Shown here: positions 1 to 8,432 of the stretch, piece by piece | How the letters are laid out: every line of letters begins with the position of its first letter | Numbering within the stretch: the stretch's first letter is position 1 | NCBI RefSeq assembly: GCF_024198175.1 | Contig: NZ_JAJVKV010000005.1 | Span: 62,001-126,000 of the forward strand | Length of the DNA stretch: 64,000 bases | From: Pyxidicoccus xibeiensis | Lineage (GTDB): Bacteria > Myxococcota > Myxococcia > Myxococcales > Myxococcaceae | Direction: 5' to 3' | Made by a program: the position numbers and the translations under genes | The notes under the pieces: generated by a model | What the model was told of the DNA's origin: nothing | Seen by the model: the letters and a program-made list of their open reading frames with translations, nothing else | Database searches by the model: none

Positions 1-691
1 CCACGCCGATGAAGTTGCCCGTGTCCGGGTACTTCAGCTTCAGGACGGGCAGCGGGTAGTCCTGGCTGTCCGGCGCGTCCGTGTAGTGCCCGAGCATCTC
101 CAGCGCCAGCATGCCGCGCAGCCGCACCCCGGCCTCCCGCAGCGAGCGCGCATGCACCGCGCTGCCCATCTGCGAGGTGTGGAAGTGGGGCGGCTCCTCC
201 AGCGTATAGGCCACCAGGTCGACGCGAGCCGGCGGTGGCTCGCGGCCGAGCCTCGCCGCCAGCTCCAGCAGCCCCGCCACGCCGCTGGCGTTGTCGTCCG
301 CGCCGGGCGTGCCCGTCGCCGCGTCGTAGTGCGCGCCGACGACGAGCCGCTCTCCGCCCTCCGGCCCGAAGCGGGCGATGACGTTGCGGTAGTCGCGGCC
401 GTCCACCTGGAAGCGCTGCGACTCCACGTGCCCGCCCGCCCGCGACAGGTGGTCGGCGACGTAGTCCGCCGCGCGCTCCAGGTTCTCCGGGTGCCGCCAG
501 TCCCTCGGGTGGAAGGTCTCCGACAGCATCCTCACGTGGGCCTTCAGGCGCTCCGCTTCGGCCTCCAGGCCGGGTGGGGCGGGCGTGAGGCCGGCCGCGG
601 ACGCCTCCCGCTGGCTCCACTTCCACGTCAGGCCCAGGCCCGCCGCCAGCACCGTGGCGCCCATCCCCAGCCATGCCCTTGCTCGCCGCAC
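1..691 (-). CDS. M28-family zinc aminopeptidase (3' part cut by window edge)
   Basis: The frame reads off the left edge, so only the N-terminal ~230 residues are visible. The zinc-ligand pattern of family M28 (bacterial leucyl aminopeptidase type) is clear: GAHYDA (His and Asp), then GADDNASG (bridging Asp) and TLEEPP (catalytic Glu plus ligand Glu). The first ~25 residues form a hydrophobic signal or anchor (ATVLAAGLGLTWKW), so the enzyme is probably exported and membrane tethered. A GTG start at 691-689 is chosen because AGGGAGG lies about 6 bases upstream; internal ATGs would cut the signal segment. Expected role is release of N-terminal amino acids from peptides outside the cytoplasm. A second M28 enzyme with a different domain layout lies at 25.5-27.0 kb. 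Confidence 0.85.
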   Translation of the reverse strand, partial: MRRARAWLGMGATVLAAGLGLTWKWSQREASAAGLTPAPPGLEAEAERLKAHVRMLSETFHPRDWRHPENLERAADYVADHLSRAGGHVESQRFQVDGRDYRNVIARFGPEGGERLVVGAHYDAATGTPGADDNASGVAGLLELAARLGREPPPARVDLVAYTLEEPPHFHTSQMGSAVHARSLREAGVRLRGMLALEMLGHYTDAPDSQDYPLPVLKLKYPDTGNFIGV

Positions 692-777
692 GCTCGCCCT
701 CCCTGCCCGGCGCCCCCCGGGCCCGGGCCGTGTCTTCCTTGGACTTCCGAGGAGGGAGCGGAGTTCCCTACAAGGGT

Positions 778-1386
778 TCAGGGAGTGAGGGTGCGCCTGG
801 TCAGTACCTCGCCCTCTGGCGACATCTCGTAGACGAGGGGCACGCCCGTGGCCAGCTCCAGGCCGACCACCTGCTCCCCCGTCAGCCCGTCCAGCTTCAT
901 CACCAGGGAGCGGTTGGAGTTGCCGTGCGCCACCACCAGCACGTGCTTGCCCAGGCGCAGGTCACCGGCGATGGCGCGCTCGTAGAAGGGCAGCACGCGC
1001 TTCGCGGTCATCTCCAGCGACTCGCCGTTGGGCGGGGGCACGTCGTACGAGCGGCGCCACAGCTTCACCTGCTGCTCGCCGAAGCGCTTCGCGGAGTCCG
1101 CCTTGTTGAGCCCCTGCAGGTCTCCGTAGTGGCGCTCGTTGAGCGCGGCGTCGCGGATGGTGGGGACGCGCTGGCCCAGCGTCTCCAGGATGATGGCCAG
1201 CGTCTCCTGCGCGCGGGTGAGCGCGGAGGTGTAGGCGACGTCGAACGTCATCCCCTGGAGCGCCCGGGCTGCCTGGCGGGCCTCCTCGCGTCCCTTCTCC
1301 GTGAGGGGGACGTCCACGAAGCCGGTGAAGCGGTTCTCATGGTTCCAGAGCGACTGACCGTGACGGACGAGCGTGAGCGTGGGCAT
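778..1386 (-). CDS. gpmA: 2,3-bisphosphoglycerate-dependent phosphoglycerate mutase
   Basis: Glycolytic/gluconeogenic enzyme interconverting 3- and 2-phosphoglycerate in the cytoplasm. The 202-residue protein has the RHGQS motif with the phosphorylated His9, the NERHYGDLQGLNK block containing acid Glu84, and the second catalytic His154 in VAHGNS. It is somewhat shorter than the ~250-residue E. coli GpmA, as is common in bacterial short forms. The open frame runs 47 codons further upstream, but that extension is Pro/Arg-rich and unlike the family; the ATG at 1386 is preceded by GAGGAG about 5 bases away and begins MPTLTLVRHG, as the family does. It sits alone, 87 bp from the start of the M28 gene. 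Confidence 0.93.
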   Translation of the reverse strand: MPTLTLVRHGQSLWNHENRFTGFVDVPLTEKGREEARQAARALQGMTFDVAYTSALTRAQETLAIILETLGQRVPTIRDAALNERHYGDLQGLNKADSAKRFGEQQVKLWRRSYDVPPPNGESLEMTAKRVLPFYERAIAGDLRLGKHVLVVAHGNSNRSLVMKLDGLTGEQVVGLELATGVPLVYEMSPEGEVLTRRTLTP

Positions 1387-1562
1387 GGGGCTCCTCGCTA
1401 GCGCAAGCCGGGCAGGGCGGCCAGGGGCGGGCACGCGCTCCCTGGGCCCGGGCGTTCCGGGGTCCACACTGGGGCCGTTCCGCCCCGGGCTCCCATACGC
1501 CGCGCCCCTGGTAGGGGGGCTCGGCATCCGGCGTAGACCGTGGCTGATGGCGAAGCAGGAGC

Positions 1563-2021
1563 CTACCTGCGCGCCGCGAGCAGCCGCGTCAGCTCGCGGT
1601 CCAGCGCGTTGGCGAAGCGCTGGCTGTCCTTGGGGGAGAAGCCCGCGGGGCCTCCCGTCGTCACGCCGCTCTCGCGCAGCTCCTGCATGAAGTTCCGCAC
1701 GGAGAGGCGCTCGTCGATGTTCTCCGGCGTGAAGAGCTCGCCGCGCGGGTCCAGCACCACCACGCCCCGGGGCACCAGCTGCGCGGCGAGGGGGATGTCC
1801 TGCGTCACCGCGAGGTCTCCCTTCTGCGCCTGCTCGGCGATGTGGCGGTCCGCCACGTCCAGCCCGGCCCCCACCTGCACCGTGGAGACGAGCTCCGAGC
1901 GGGGCAGCGAGAGGCCCTTGTTGGCCACGAAGACGGCAGGCACCTTCAGGCGCTGCACGGCGCGCAGCAGGATGTCGCGGACGGGTCCGGGACAGGCATC
2001 GGCATCGACCCAGATTTTCAT
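1563..2021 (-). CDS. UPF0178 (YaiI/YqxD, DUF188) family protein
   Basis: A 152-residue protein that starts MKIWVDADACPGPVRDILLR, the hallmark N-terminus of the YaiI/YqxD family, with the later TQDIPLAAQLVPRG and NIDERLSVRNFM blocks. The conserved Asp residues in VDADAC and in TQDIPLA recall PIN-like nuclease folds, but the family has no firmly established activity. The cytoplasmic location follows from the lack of a signal or membrane segment. The ATG at 2021 matches the family N-terminus; the longer upstream frame is unlike the family. It is divergent from the glutathione peroxidase gene, with about 93 bp between the two starts. Confidence 0.9.
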   Translation of the reverse strand: MKIWVDADACPGPVRDILLRAVQRLKVPAVFVANKGLSLPRSELVSTVQVGAGLDVADRHIAEQAQKGDLAVTQDIPLAAQLVPRGVVVLDPRGELFTPENIDERLSVRNFMQELRESGVTTGGPAGFSPKDSQRFANALDRELTRLLAARR

Positions 2022-2114
2022 TCGGTGCTCAGGGGGCAGGAGGGGAGCGGCCCGGGAAGGCTCGCCTGAAGAGAGGCGCTGTTGTACTGGAGGGAGACCC
2101 CCGCGCACTGGAGC

Positions 2115-2666
2115 ATGAACTTGAACCTCTACGACATCCCCCTTACTTCCATCGACGGCGCCTCGCAGACCCTCGGCCGCTTCAAGGGCAAGGTCCTGCT
2201 GGTGGTGAACGTGGCCTCCAAGTGCGGACTGACGCCCCAGTACGAAGGGCTGGAGAAGCTCTACGAGCGCAAGCAGGCCCAGGGCCTGGAGGTGCTGGGC
2301 TTCCCGTCGAATGACTTCCTCGGCCAGGAGCCGGGCAGCGAGGCGGAAATCATGGAGTTCTGCCGCCTGACGTATGACGTGAAGTTCCCGTTGTTTTCCA
2401 AAATCCCGGTGGTCGGCGACAACAAGCATCCGCTCTACCGCGAGCTGACCCACGCCTTCCCGGCGGCCACTGGCGACGGGCCGATGCGCGCGAAGCTCCA
2501 GGGCTACGGCCTCACGCCCAATCCGGTTCCGGAGGTGCAGTGGAACTTCGAGAAGTTCCTCATCGGCCGGGATGGCCGCGTCGCGGGCCGCTTCGCCCCG
2601 GACGTGACGGCGGACGACCCGCGCCTGCTCCAGGCCATCGACGCCGAGCTGGCGAAGCAGGCCTGA
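2115..2666 (+). CDS. Glutathione peroxidase family protein (BtuE-like)
   Basis: Thiol peroxidase reducing hydrogen peroxide or lipid hydroperoxides, probably with thioredoxin as donor as in most bacterial cysteine forms. The 183-residue protein has the signature NVASKCGLTPQYEGLEKLY with peroxidatic Cys37 in place of selenocysteine, FPSNDFLGQEPG with Gln71, and VQWNFEKFLI with Trp143/Asn144. No signal peptide is present. ATG 2115 is used because it begins just before the fold; a TTG at 2082 in the same frame, close to a GGAGGG, is a possible alternative start. A strong hairpin follows the stop codon. Confidence 0.92.
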   Translation: MNLNLYDIPLTSIDGASQTLGRFKGKVLLVVNVASKCGLTPQYEGLEKLYERKQAQGLEVLGFPSNDFLGQEPGSEAEIMEFCRLTYDVKFPLFSKIPVVGDNKHPLYRELTHAFPAATGDGPMRAKLQGYGLTPNPVPEVQWNFEKFLIGRDGRVAGRFAPDVTADDPRLLQAIDAELAKQA

Positions 2667-2677
2667 TGCCTGGGCAG

Positions 2678-2705
2678 CCCCCTTCCGGCAACGGGCGGAA
2701 GGGGG
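2678..2705. terminator. Hairpin terminator candidate after glutathione peroxidase
   Basis: CCCCCTTCCG (2678-2687) is perfectly complementary to CGGAAGGGGG (2696-2705) with an 8-base loop, 11 bases after the stop codon. It lies between convergent genes. There is no clear U-run, as is common in GC-rich genomes, so termination is inferred from position and stem strength. Confidence 0.6.
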
Positions 2706-2785
2706 GAAGCCGCGTCAGGGCGTGCACTGCGGGTGCGCCGCGGCGTGGAGCCGGTCGTACTCTTGTCTCCTCGAATCACTCCGCC

Positions 2786-3553
2786 TCAGTAGAGGTAGTT
2801 CAGCGCCGTGATGTCGGAGCTGGTGAACTCGCCCGTGTCGGTCGACCTGAAGCAGGAGTTCATGAGCGAGCCGCCCACCGTGGCAGTGGCCGGTGTCCCG
2901 GGGATGAGGATGGCCCCCACGCCAGCACTTCCCTCGGAGCCGGGCGGGCTGCAGCTGATGCCCTGATTGTAGAAGTCCGAGTGGCGGAAGCCGATGGCGT
3001 GGCCCAGCTCGTGGGTGATGACGTGCTCGTTCAGGTCGACGCTGGAGGTGTTCAGTCCGGTGCCGATGTTGATGGTTCCGTAGGGCCGTCCGCCCGAGGG
3101 GTAGCCCGAGGAGCCACCGGTGCCGGACATGGTCTGCGCGGTGATGTTCGCGGTGCAGCCGGTGGTCGGTCCGCGCGCGAAGGTAATCCTGAGCCCCAGG
3201 GCATTGTAGTTGGCGATGGCCAGGTCGAGCCCCTGGCTGAGCCGGGCGTAGCCGTTGAACCCCGAGGTGGGATTGACGCAGATCTTCGTCACGGCGGTAC
3301 CGACGAGATTGGTCGTGCGGTATTGCTCCGTGCTTCCCTCGCCGCGCTGGAGCAGCTCCCGGGACGCCTGGAGCGTCACGTGCGCGTCACGCCCCACGTA
3401 GACGACACCGTCGACGACCATGATGTCGTCGGCCGGGAACCCGGCCTCGACCAGGTTGGAGATGAGCTCGTCGTTCTCGAGCTCCGGGGCCGTACCGCAG
3501 CCGGCCAGCCACGCGCCACAGCTCACCACGAGCACTGCCGCTCTCTTGAGCAT
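2786..3553 (-). CDS. M57-type (HExxH) metalloprotease lipoprotein
   Basis: A 255-residue predicted secreted lipoprotein. The first 19 residues end in LAGC, a lipobox with lipidated Cys19. The zinc motif HELGHAIGFRHSDF (His181, Glu182, His185, third ligand His191) has the HExxHxxGFRH layout of Pfam M57/astacin-like 'dual-action HEIGH' peptidases, which are abundant in myxobacteria. Residues 20-90 look like a prodomain; Cys residues around 92 and 133 could form a disulfide. The in-frame extension upstream of ATG 3553 lacks signal character, so it is not included. It is divergent from the Svx-like gene across a 181-bp AT-richer spacer. The likely role is extracellular protein digestion; substrate unknown. 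Confidence 0.8.
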   Translation of the reverse strand: MLKRAAVLVVSCGAWLAGCGTAPELENDELISNLVEAGFPADDIMVVDGVVYVGRDAHVTLQASRELLQRGEGSTEQYRTTNLVGTAVTKICVNPTSGFNGYARLSQGLDLAIANYNALGLRITFARGPTTGCTANITAQTMSGTGGSSGYPSGGRPYGTINIGTGLNTSSVDLNEHVITHELGHAIGFRHSDFYNQGISCSPPGSEGSAGVGAILIPGTPATATVGGSLMNSCFRSTDTGEFTSSDITALNYLY

Positions 3554-3734
3554 GTTCGCTTCCCTTCTTGTCAGCGTCTGGGGCAACCGACTCCAGTAGA
3601 CCACGAACACTGCACAAGGGGGCGATTCCAGCACCATTCGAAATATAGACACACATGTATTGTCTGCTCCCCAATTGAATTCCGTATTGGCTCGCGGTAC
3701 TTGGATTCCACTCCATGCGAGGGAATGCGAAGCC
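3554..3734. promoter_or_regulatory. Divergent promoter region
   Basis: This 181-bp spacer between two outward-facing secreted-protein genes is clearly more AT-rich than its surroundings (for example around 3636-3690, with ATATAGACACACATG and CCAATTGAATTCC). It must hold promoters for both genes. No consensus -35/-10 pair could be assigned with confidence. Confidence 0.45.
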
Positions 3735-5624
3735 ATGACATACAGAAATACAGTGAGCCTGCCGGCCTTGCTGCTGGTGACGGGCGTCCTTGGAGCCGCG
3801 TGTCACCCCGAGGAAGTGCCGACGGAGGCGGAGGGTCGCGCCGGGGAATGTGTCGGCGACGCATGTACTTCCGCGGTGGCCGCGCTCGCATGCGAGCCCG
3901 GGACCACGACGACGGCCTGGGCCACGAGCTGCCCGACCTCGCCGCCGGCCTGCACTCCGGGCACGTGGACGGCGGGCGGGCCGGATCCAGACCACCAGAA
4001 CTTCAGGCTCGTCAGGGAGTCCGCGCACTTCGCCATCTACTCGGACGAGGTCATCTCCAGCACCACCGCCCAGGCCGCGCTCGACACGCTCGAGAACACC
4101 ATCTGGAAGACCTACTTCGGGTCGCCCATCTTCTTCAAGGAGCCGCTCTGCAACCTGACCAGCAAGACCAAGGTCAGCGTCCACGTCCACTCCAACTGGG
4201 GGCTGTCCGGTGGCGCCTGGAGCCCGACGCGGATGGGGATGTGGATTGGCCCCGGCGCGCTCAATGACCGCTGGGGGCTGGCGCACGAGTTCATGCACGC
4301 CGTGCAGAGCGTGAGCGGCGGCATGACGTGCAACCAGTCCAACACCTGCGGGTGGATCTACGAGAGTCACGCCAACTTCATGCCGCACCAGCTCCCCGAG
4401 TACCGCGGCGACGTGCACTGCTCGGAGATGGCGGTGAATGCCCCGCACGTGTACCTGGGCTCGACGAGGGACCGCTACTGCAACTGGCAGTTCATGGAGT
4501 TCCTGAAGGACAAGCACTGCTACAGCGCCGTCAATGAAATCTGGACGAGCAGCCCGAGCAACGACCCGTTCTCGCAAATCATGAAGACGCGGGGCTGGAA
4601 CATCAGCCAGCTGAACGACTTCTTCGGCGAGTGGGCCATGCACAACGTGACGTGGGACTACAAGGACCCGCCCCCCACCAGTGGCGGCAACCAGGGGCCG
4701 ACCTATCGCGCGAGGTACGGCTCCATCACGAGCAAGACGCGCCCCGAGCGGCGCCTCCGGCTGACGCAGCTCGAGCCACTGGACGCGGCCTACGCGACGA
4801 ACCGGCGGTTCGTGACGCCGGCTGGCTGGGCGCCGCAGCGCTGGGGCTACAACATCGTGCGGCTCTACCCGGAAGCGGGCGCCACCAGCGTGACGGTGAC
4901 CTTCCGCGGCGTCACGCAGGCCGGCGCGGACTCGGACTGGCGCTGGGGCCTGGTGGCCACCGACAGCGCCATCACTACGCCGCGCTATAGCCCGCTGCAG
5001 CGTGGCGCGGATGGCGCGCTCGACTTCTGCATCACCCCCGGCGAGTCACTGTTCCTGGTCGTCGTGGGCACCCCGTCGGTGCAGAAGCAGATTGTCTGGG
5101 ACCAGGCGTACAACACCCTCCACCGCTATCCGTGGATGGTGCAGCTCACGAATGCCTGGCCGGAGGGATTCAGGACCGGCACGCAGGACGCCTGCCCCAC
5201 GGGAACGCAGCGTCATCCGAACGGCGGCGGCTGCGTCATCAGCGGCGTTCCGTCGAGCGTGTACGTCGGTCCCTACGCCCAGGTGCTCGGCGGAACGGTG
5301 AGCGGCTCGGCGCGCATCGACGACCATGCCGTGGTCCTGTCGGGCAACGTCTCCGGCGGCACCGTCACCGGCCTCTCCGTGCTGACGAACGGCTTCAGCG
5401 TGAGCGGCTCGGCCAGGGTCGCCGCGACGTTCTACCCGCTGGGCTTCTACGAGGGCCAGCAGTCGGTGTCGGGCACGGCGCAGCTCATCGGCGACCTCGA
5501 GTACCGGGGCGTCGGGCTGAACAAGTCGAGCGGGACCTACTTCGGGTTCGTCGACGCGAGCACCCGGGCCGCCTCGAACATGACGGACGTCACGCTCGCG
5601 CCGCCGTACGCCTGGCGGCCGTAG
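3735..5624 (+). CDS. Svx/AvrXca-like secreted lipoprotein with HExxH (DUF6055-type) domain
   Basis: A 629-residue predicted lipoprotein: signal peptide with lipobox LGAAC (Cys23), then a domain beginning FAIYSDEV, with AHEFMHAVQS carrying a HExxH motif (His184-Glu-Phe-Met-His188). This resembles the DUF6055 module of plant-pathogen secreted proteins of the Svx/AvrXca type. The last ~140 residues contain short degenerate repeats (VSGSARIDDHAVVLSGNVSG and similar) like those of a beta-helix. If the HExxH binds zinc this is a secreted protease; in the plant pathogens the family affects virulence through an uncertain activity. ATG 3735 is chosen because it starts the signal peptide. The name rests on remembered family resemblance; the metalloprotease motif and lipoprotein signal are directly visible. 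Confidence 0.6.
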   Translation: MTYRNTVSLPALLLVTGVLGAACHPEEVPTEAEGRAGECVGDACTSAVAALACEPGTTTTAWATSCPTSPPACTPGTWTAGGPDPDHQNFRLVRESAHFAIYSDEVISSTTAQAALDTLENTIWKTYFGSPIFFKEPLCNLTSKTKVSVHVHSNWGLSGGAWSPTRMGMWIGPGALNDRWGLAHEFMHAVQSVSGGMTCNQSNTCGWIYESHANFMPHQLPEYRGDVHCSEMAVNAPHVYLGSTRDRYCNWQFMEFLKDKHCYSAVNEIWTSSPSNDPFSQIMKTRGWNISQLNDFFGEWAMHNVTWDYKDPPPTSGGNQGPTYRARYGSITSKTRPERRLRLTQLEPLDAAYATNRRFVTPAGWAPQRWGYNIVRLYPEAGATSVTVTFRGVTQAGADSDWRWGLVATDSAITTPRYSPLQRGADGALDFCITPGESLFLVVVGTPSVQKQIVWDQAYNTLHRYPWMVQLTNAWPEGFRTGTQDACPTGTQRHPNGGGCVISGVPSSVYVGPYAQVLGGTVSGSARIDDHAVVLSGNVSGGTVTGLSVLTNGFSVSGSARVAATFYPLGFYEGQQSVSGTAQLIGDLEYRGVGLNKSSGTYFGFVDASTRAASNMTDVTLAPPYAWRP

Positions 5625-5710
5625 CACGGCAAGGGAGGGGGCTCTCGCGACTGCTCCATGGGCGCCTCCTTCCGACCGCCTCGATGATGACTCCGAGCTT
5701 CAACAGAAAG

Positions 5711-5740
5711 AGCCCAGCAACCCGGTAGGGGTGCTGGGCT
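5711..5740. terminator. Strong bidirectional hairpin terminator
   Basis: AGCCCAGCA (5711-5719) pairs perfectly with TGCTGGGCT (5732-5740) around a 12-base loop, followed by TCT. It lies 86 bp after the Svx-like gene and just before the tRNA-like repeat at 5750. The rest of the 343-bp stretch 5625-5968 holds nothing else recognisable. Confidence 0.7.
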
Positions 5741-5749
5741 TCTGACTGA

Positions 5750-5772
5750 GGAGTCGGAGGGAATCGAAGCCG
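5750..5772 (+). repeat. tRNA 3'-end-like direct repeat (putative att site, left copy)
   Basis: These 23 bases match 14574-14596 at 21 of 23 positions, in the same orientation. On the minus strand the core GGCTTCGATTCCC fits a tRNA/tmRNA T-arm (consensus TTCRANTCC) followed by an acceptor-like segment, but no complete tRNA body is present. Such fragments are typical of attachment sites left by integrases that use tRNA or tmRNA genes. No integrase was found between the two copies, so the element would be a relic or mobilised in trans. Confidence 0.5.
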
Positions 5773-5968
5773 TGTAGGGGGCAAAAAGGCCCGCTCTGAA
5801 AGACGGCCTTCCCCTCGGTCTTGCCGTCCCTGGCGCGCACCCCGGCCCGAGCTCGAGCTGTCCGACGTGCGCCCCCGGCTCAAGCTGTCGGAGCATGCCT
5901 GGCAGACCCCCGAGGGAAACCGGCCCAGCCTTGACACGCACCGCCCCTCTTCGATGGAAAGACGTGGA

Positions 5969-6676
5969 ATGAATTTCCGAACTTGCAGCGCACTCTGCCA
6001 AGCCGTTGCCGTAGTCGTAGCTGGGTGTGCCACCCCTCAAGAGGCGCCTGAGACCTACGCTTGGGCGCCTGTGCGCCCACCCGCTGTGCCCGGCACGGGC
6101 CTCCCCACCCGCGGGCAGCCAGGTCAGGTTCGCCCCCAGCCCCTGCCGCGGAGCCCGCACAAGCGCGAGCTGCCGCCCACCCGGGAGCCGGGCCTTTGGG
6201 CCGGAGACGCTCCACGGGCCTCGCAGGAACCGGAGGCGAACCCCACACCGGAGAGGTCCAGCGCGAACAGGAGGGACCCGCCTGCCCCGGTGATGGCGGA
6301 GCGCCGCCGTTCTGAGTGCGAGCCCATCCCGGTGCCTCACGCGGGCGAGGATGCCCCGCATAACGAGTGCGCTGACAAGTTTCCGCCGAACCGCTACCCC
6401 GGAATGGACGTGCTCGTTGGCGGCAAGCGCTTTGATGCGCTGCAAGTCGGCGTGCGCATGCTGTGGGAGATCAAGACTCATCAATTTGACACGTACTCGC
6501 GCTTTCTCCAGAACCAGGTGATCAGAGATCAGGTGCTCGACCTGAAGGAAGAGCGCGACATCGCGGAGGCCTGTGGGTATGGCTTCGCCGTCGGGGTTGG
6601 CAGCGCCGCGCACAAAGCCGCGCTGGAGGCACAGGACCGTCTCCTCAATGTCGTCGTCACGGGATGCAAACGATGA
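5969..6676 (+). CDS. Lipoprotein with DUF6310-type putative PD-(D/E)XK nuclease toxin domain
   Basis: A 235-residue protein: signal with lipobox VAGC (Cys20), a Pro/Arg-rich low-complexity linker (~25-130), then a compact C-terminal domain starting around CADKFPPNRYPG. That domain contains FDALQ and LWEIKTHQFD, a spaced Asp and Glu-x-Lys pattern (Glu167/Lys169) as in PD-(D/E)XK nucleases; I recognise it as the myxobacterial DUF6310 family. A lipid-anchored, disordered-linker, nuclease-tip layout resembles SitA toxins, which kin exchange through TraAB outer membrane exchange and which carry dedicated immunity partners. The next gene overlaps it by 4 bases (ATGA). ATG 5969 is preferred over 5954 because GGAAAG sits 7 bases upstream. 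Toxin activity is inference. Confidence 0.6.
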   Translation: MNFRTCSALCQAVAVVVAGCATPQEAPETYAWAPVRPPAVPGTGLPTRGQPGQVRPQPLPRSPHKRELPPTREPGLWAGDAPRASQEPEANPTPERSSANRRDPPAPVMAERRRSECEPIPVPHAGEDAPHNECADKFPPNRYPGMDVLVGGKRFDALQVGVRMLWEIKTHQFDTYSRFLQNQVIRDQVLDLKEERDIAEACGYGFAVGVGSAAHKAALEAQDRLLNVVVTGCKR

Positions 6677-7431
6677 CCACTCAAGATTTCCTCGTCCTCA
6701 TCGTCTACGCGCCAGCGCTCATGGGCGATGACAGCCGCCCGCTCGCTGTCGTCCATGCGGTGGAACAGGCTCTCCCCGGTGCACACCTGGAGTGGGAGAT
6801 TTCCAAAGCCGGGCACCCTATCGCGTTGCCCCAGCGCGACGCCTGGCTGGCCGAGGCGGCGTCACGGGGGGAGTTTCCCCTCGTGTGCAACGGTGACGAG
6901 CGCTACCCCGTCACCATCTACGGGCTTCCAATGAGCCCTCGCTCTGCATCGGGTGGCCAGCCGTTGCTCGAAGTCCATGCAGATCTGCCTCTAGACGCAG
7001 CAGGCATCGTGGCGGCAGTGGAGGTGCTGTGTGGAGTGGCGGAGAGCGCGCGGTCGTTCTGGGGCTGTGCGACGCCTCAAGGCGCGGCAGTAGAGATTGC
7101 GGGGCAGACGAGGGATCCAGCGCGTAAGCCGGGGGGGCCGCCACGCGGACTCCCAGCGCTCAAGTTCCCAGATAAGATCCGCTCGCCCGCGATTCCGCAT
7201 TGCTTGGGGTGGCTGAACTACTGGTCTGCCGCAGCCGCACAGGCCATCGGGTTCCCGGACCCGGCTCGGGACGCGGACCTGCTCTCTCGGGCGCGGCGCA
7301 CTGCGACGGGCGGGTGGGTCGTGCGGCTCACCGATGCGCCGCTGGATCTCGACAATCCCGCGCACCTGGAGGCGCTCTTGCGCGCGTATGAGCGCTTCCC
7401 GGAGGTTGGCGGGCGCGTGACTCCGCGCTGA
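6673..7431 (+). CDS. DUF5953 family protein, probable immunity partner of the upstream lipoprotein
   Basis: A 252-residue cytoplasmic-type protein with no signal peptide, recognised as a DUF5953-type myxobacterial family (LVLIVYAPALMGDDSRPLA start, IGFPDPARDADLLSRARRT and TGGWVVRLTDAPLDLDNPAH near the end). Function is not established. The ATGA overlap with the DUF6310-type gene implies translational coupling, as expected for an antidote made with its toxin. An alternative ATG lies 9 bases upstream at 6664. A highly similar copy of its C-terminal ~125 bp occurs inverted at 9995-10121 inside a decayed gene, so the family has been duplicated locally. Confidence 0.6.
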   Translation: MTTQDFLVLIVYAPALMGDDSRPLAVVHAVEQALPGAHLEWEISKAGHPIALPQRDAWLAEAASRGEFPLVCNGDERYPVTIYGLPMSPRSASGGQPLLEVHADLPLDAAGIVAAVEVLCGVAESARSFWGCATPQGAAVEIAGQTRDPARKPGGPPRGLPALKFPDKIRSPAIPHCLGWLNYWSAAAAQAIGFPDPARDADLLSRARRTATGGWVVRLTDAPLDLDNPAHLEALLRAYERFPEVGGRVTPR

Positions 7432-7446
7432 GTGTGGCTGCGGGGC

Positions 7447-7469
7447 GCCCCCTGTCGCGTCAGGGGGGC
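7447..7469. terminator. Hairpin terminator between convergent genes
   Basis: GCCCCCTG (7447-7454) can pair with CAGGGGGGC (7461-7469) around a 6-base loop, allowing one bulged G. It lies in the 73-bp gap between the DUF5953 gene and the convergent gene ending at 7505, so it could serve both. Confidence 0.55.
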
Positions 7470-7504
7470 GGGCTGGGCGCGCCACCGGTGCCCCGTTCGC
7501 GTTC

Positions 7505-8350
7505 CTACTCCTTCGACTCTGCGTAAAGTACGAACCCGTCAACGGGCAGTGGTGCGTGGGGGATTAGCGTCTGCACCATGAAGAGGTTGTCGCAGTGCTC
7601 GGCGTTCGGACCGCCGAAAACAGTCTTGAAGGCTGGTTCCACACACCAATCCGGGTCAAGGAACAGGCCGGTGTCGCCTGCTTCCGCGAACTTGCGGATG
7701 ACATGTGCGGGATGAAATGTCCACACGGCATAGTGGCCGAGTCGACCTTCCGTGGGGTCAACCTCGGCGCCAATATCGCGGAGCCACCGCGCCAGCTCGG
7801 GGTCCTCTGTCTGAAGGTTCTCCTTGGAGGAATCCATCACTTTCACCCTTGCCTTTGGCCTGGATGCCTCGGCCCATGCAGCCACGTCCGAGGGGGCGAT
7901 GATGCGAAAGCGCGGCTCTACGCGATCCATCGGCGGGTCTCCGTTCCAGTATTCTCTCGGCTCGTGCGACACGTACCCTGAAAGCTCCACGCGCCCACTC
8001 GCGTCCGACTCCATCAATAATCCTGAACTGCTGTCGTGGATGTTGTACTGGAAAGCAGGGGCGCCCACCCGTTCGGCGAGGCGTGCAAGAAGCGGCGAGC
8101 TTTCCTGCATCAACAATTCAAAGGGGGCGGTGCGGATGGCAGTCCATCCCGGGGCGCCACGGAAACCGGCTATCCCCCAACGGCAAACCTCGTCACCCTT
8201 TCCGATTTGCATGGGATCGCGATGGTCAGTCTTGCGCTGTCTCGGGGTCACGAGTCGCCGCCCTTTTTCCACCACAAGGCGGGCAAGTTCTCTCTCAACC
8301 CGGTCCACATCGCCACACTGGATAAAGGCCGCGTTCATCCAAGTTCCCAT
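7505..8350 (-). CDS. Unrecognised cytoplasmic protein, possible orphan immunity protein
   Basis: A 281-residue protein with no signal peptide or membrane segment, and I do not recognise the family. It is fairly acidic, with several Trp-containing motifs (GAPGWTAIRTAPFELLMQ, EYWNGDPPMDRVEPRFRIIAP, LGHYAVWTFHPAHVIRKF) and a segment (residues ~70-110) that mentions a conserved-looking SPLLARLAERVGAPAFQYNI helix. Base composition is somewhat lower in GC than the flanking housekeeping genes. It lies inside the accessory block close to a toxin/immunity pair, which makes an immunity role plausible but unproven. Start is uncertain: ATG 8350 or ATG 8338; neither has a strong ribosome binding site. Confidence 0.5.
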   Translation of the reverse strand: MGTWMNAAFIQCGDVDRVERELARLVVEKGRRLVTPRQRKTDHRDPMQIGKGDEVCRWGIAGFRGAPGWTAIRTAPFELLMQESSPLLARLAERVGAPAFQYNIHDSSSGLLMESDASGRVELSGYVSHEPREYWNGDPPMDRVEPRFRIIAPSDVAAWAEASRPKARVKVMDSSKENLQTEDPELARWLRDIGAEVDPTEGRLGHYAVWTFHPAHVIRKFAEAGDTGLFLDPDWCVEPAFKTVFGGPNAEHCDNLFMVQTLIPHAPLPVDGFVLYAESKE

Positions 8351-8432
8351 GAGGCAGGAATCTACTCCTGAGGTCGCCCGAATGTCTCGGCGGTGTTAGA
8401 TTGGGTCGAGTCCCACTCTTCTGGGAGGTGCC

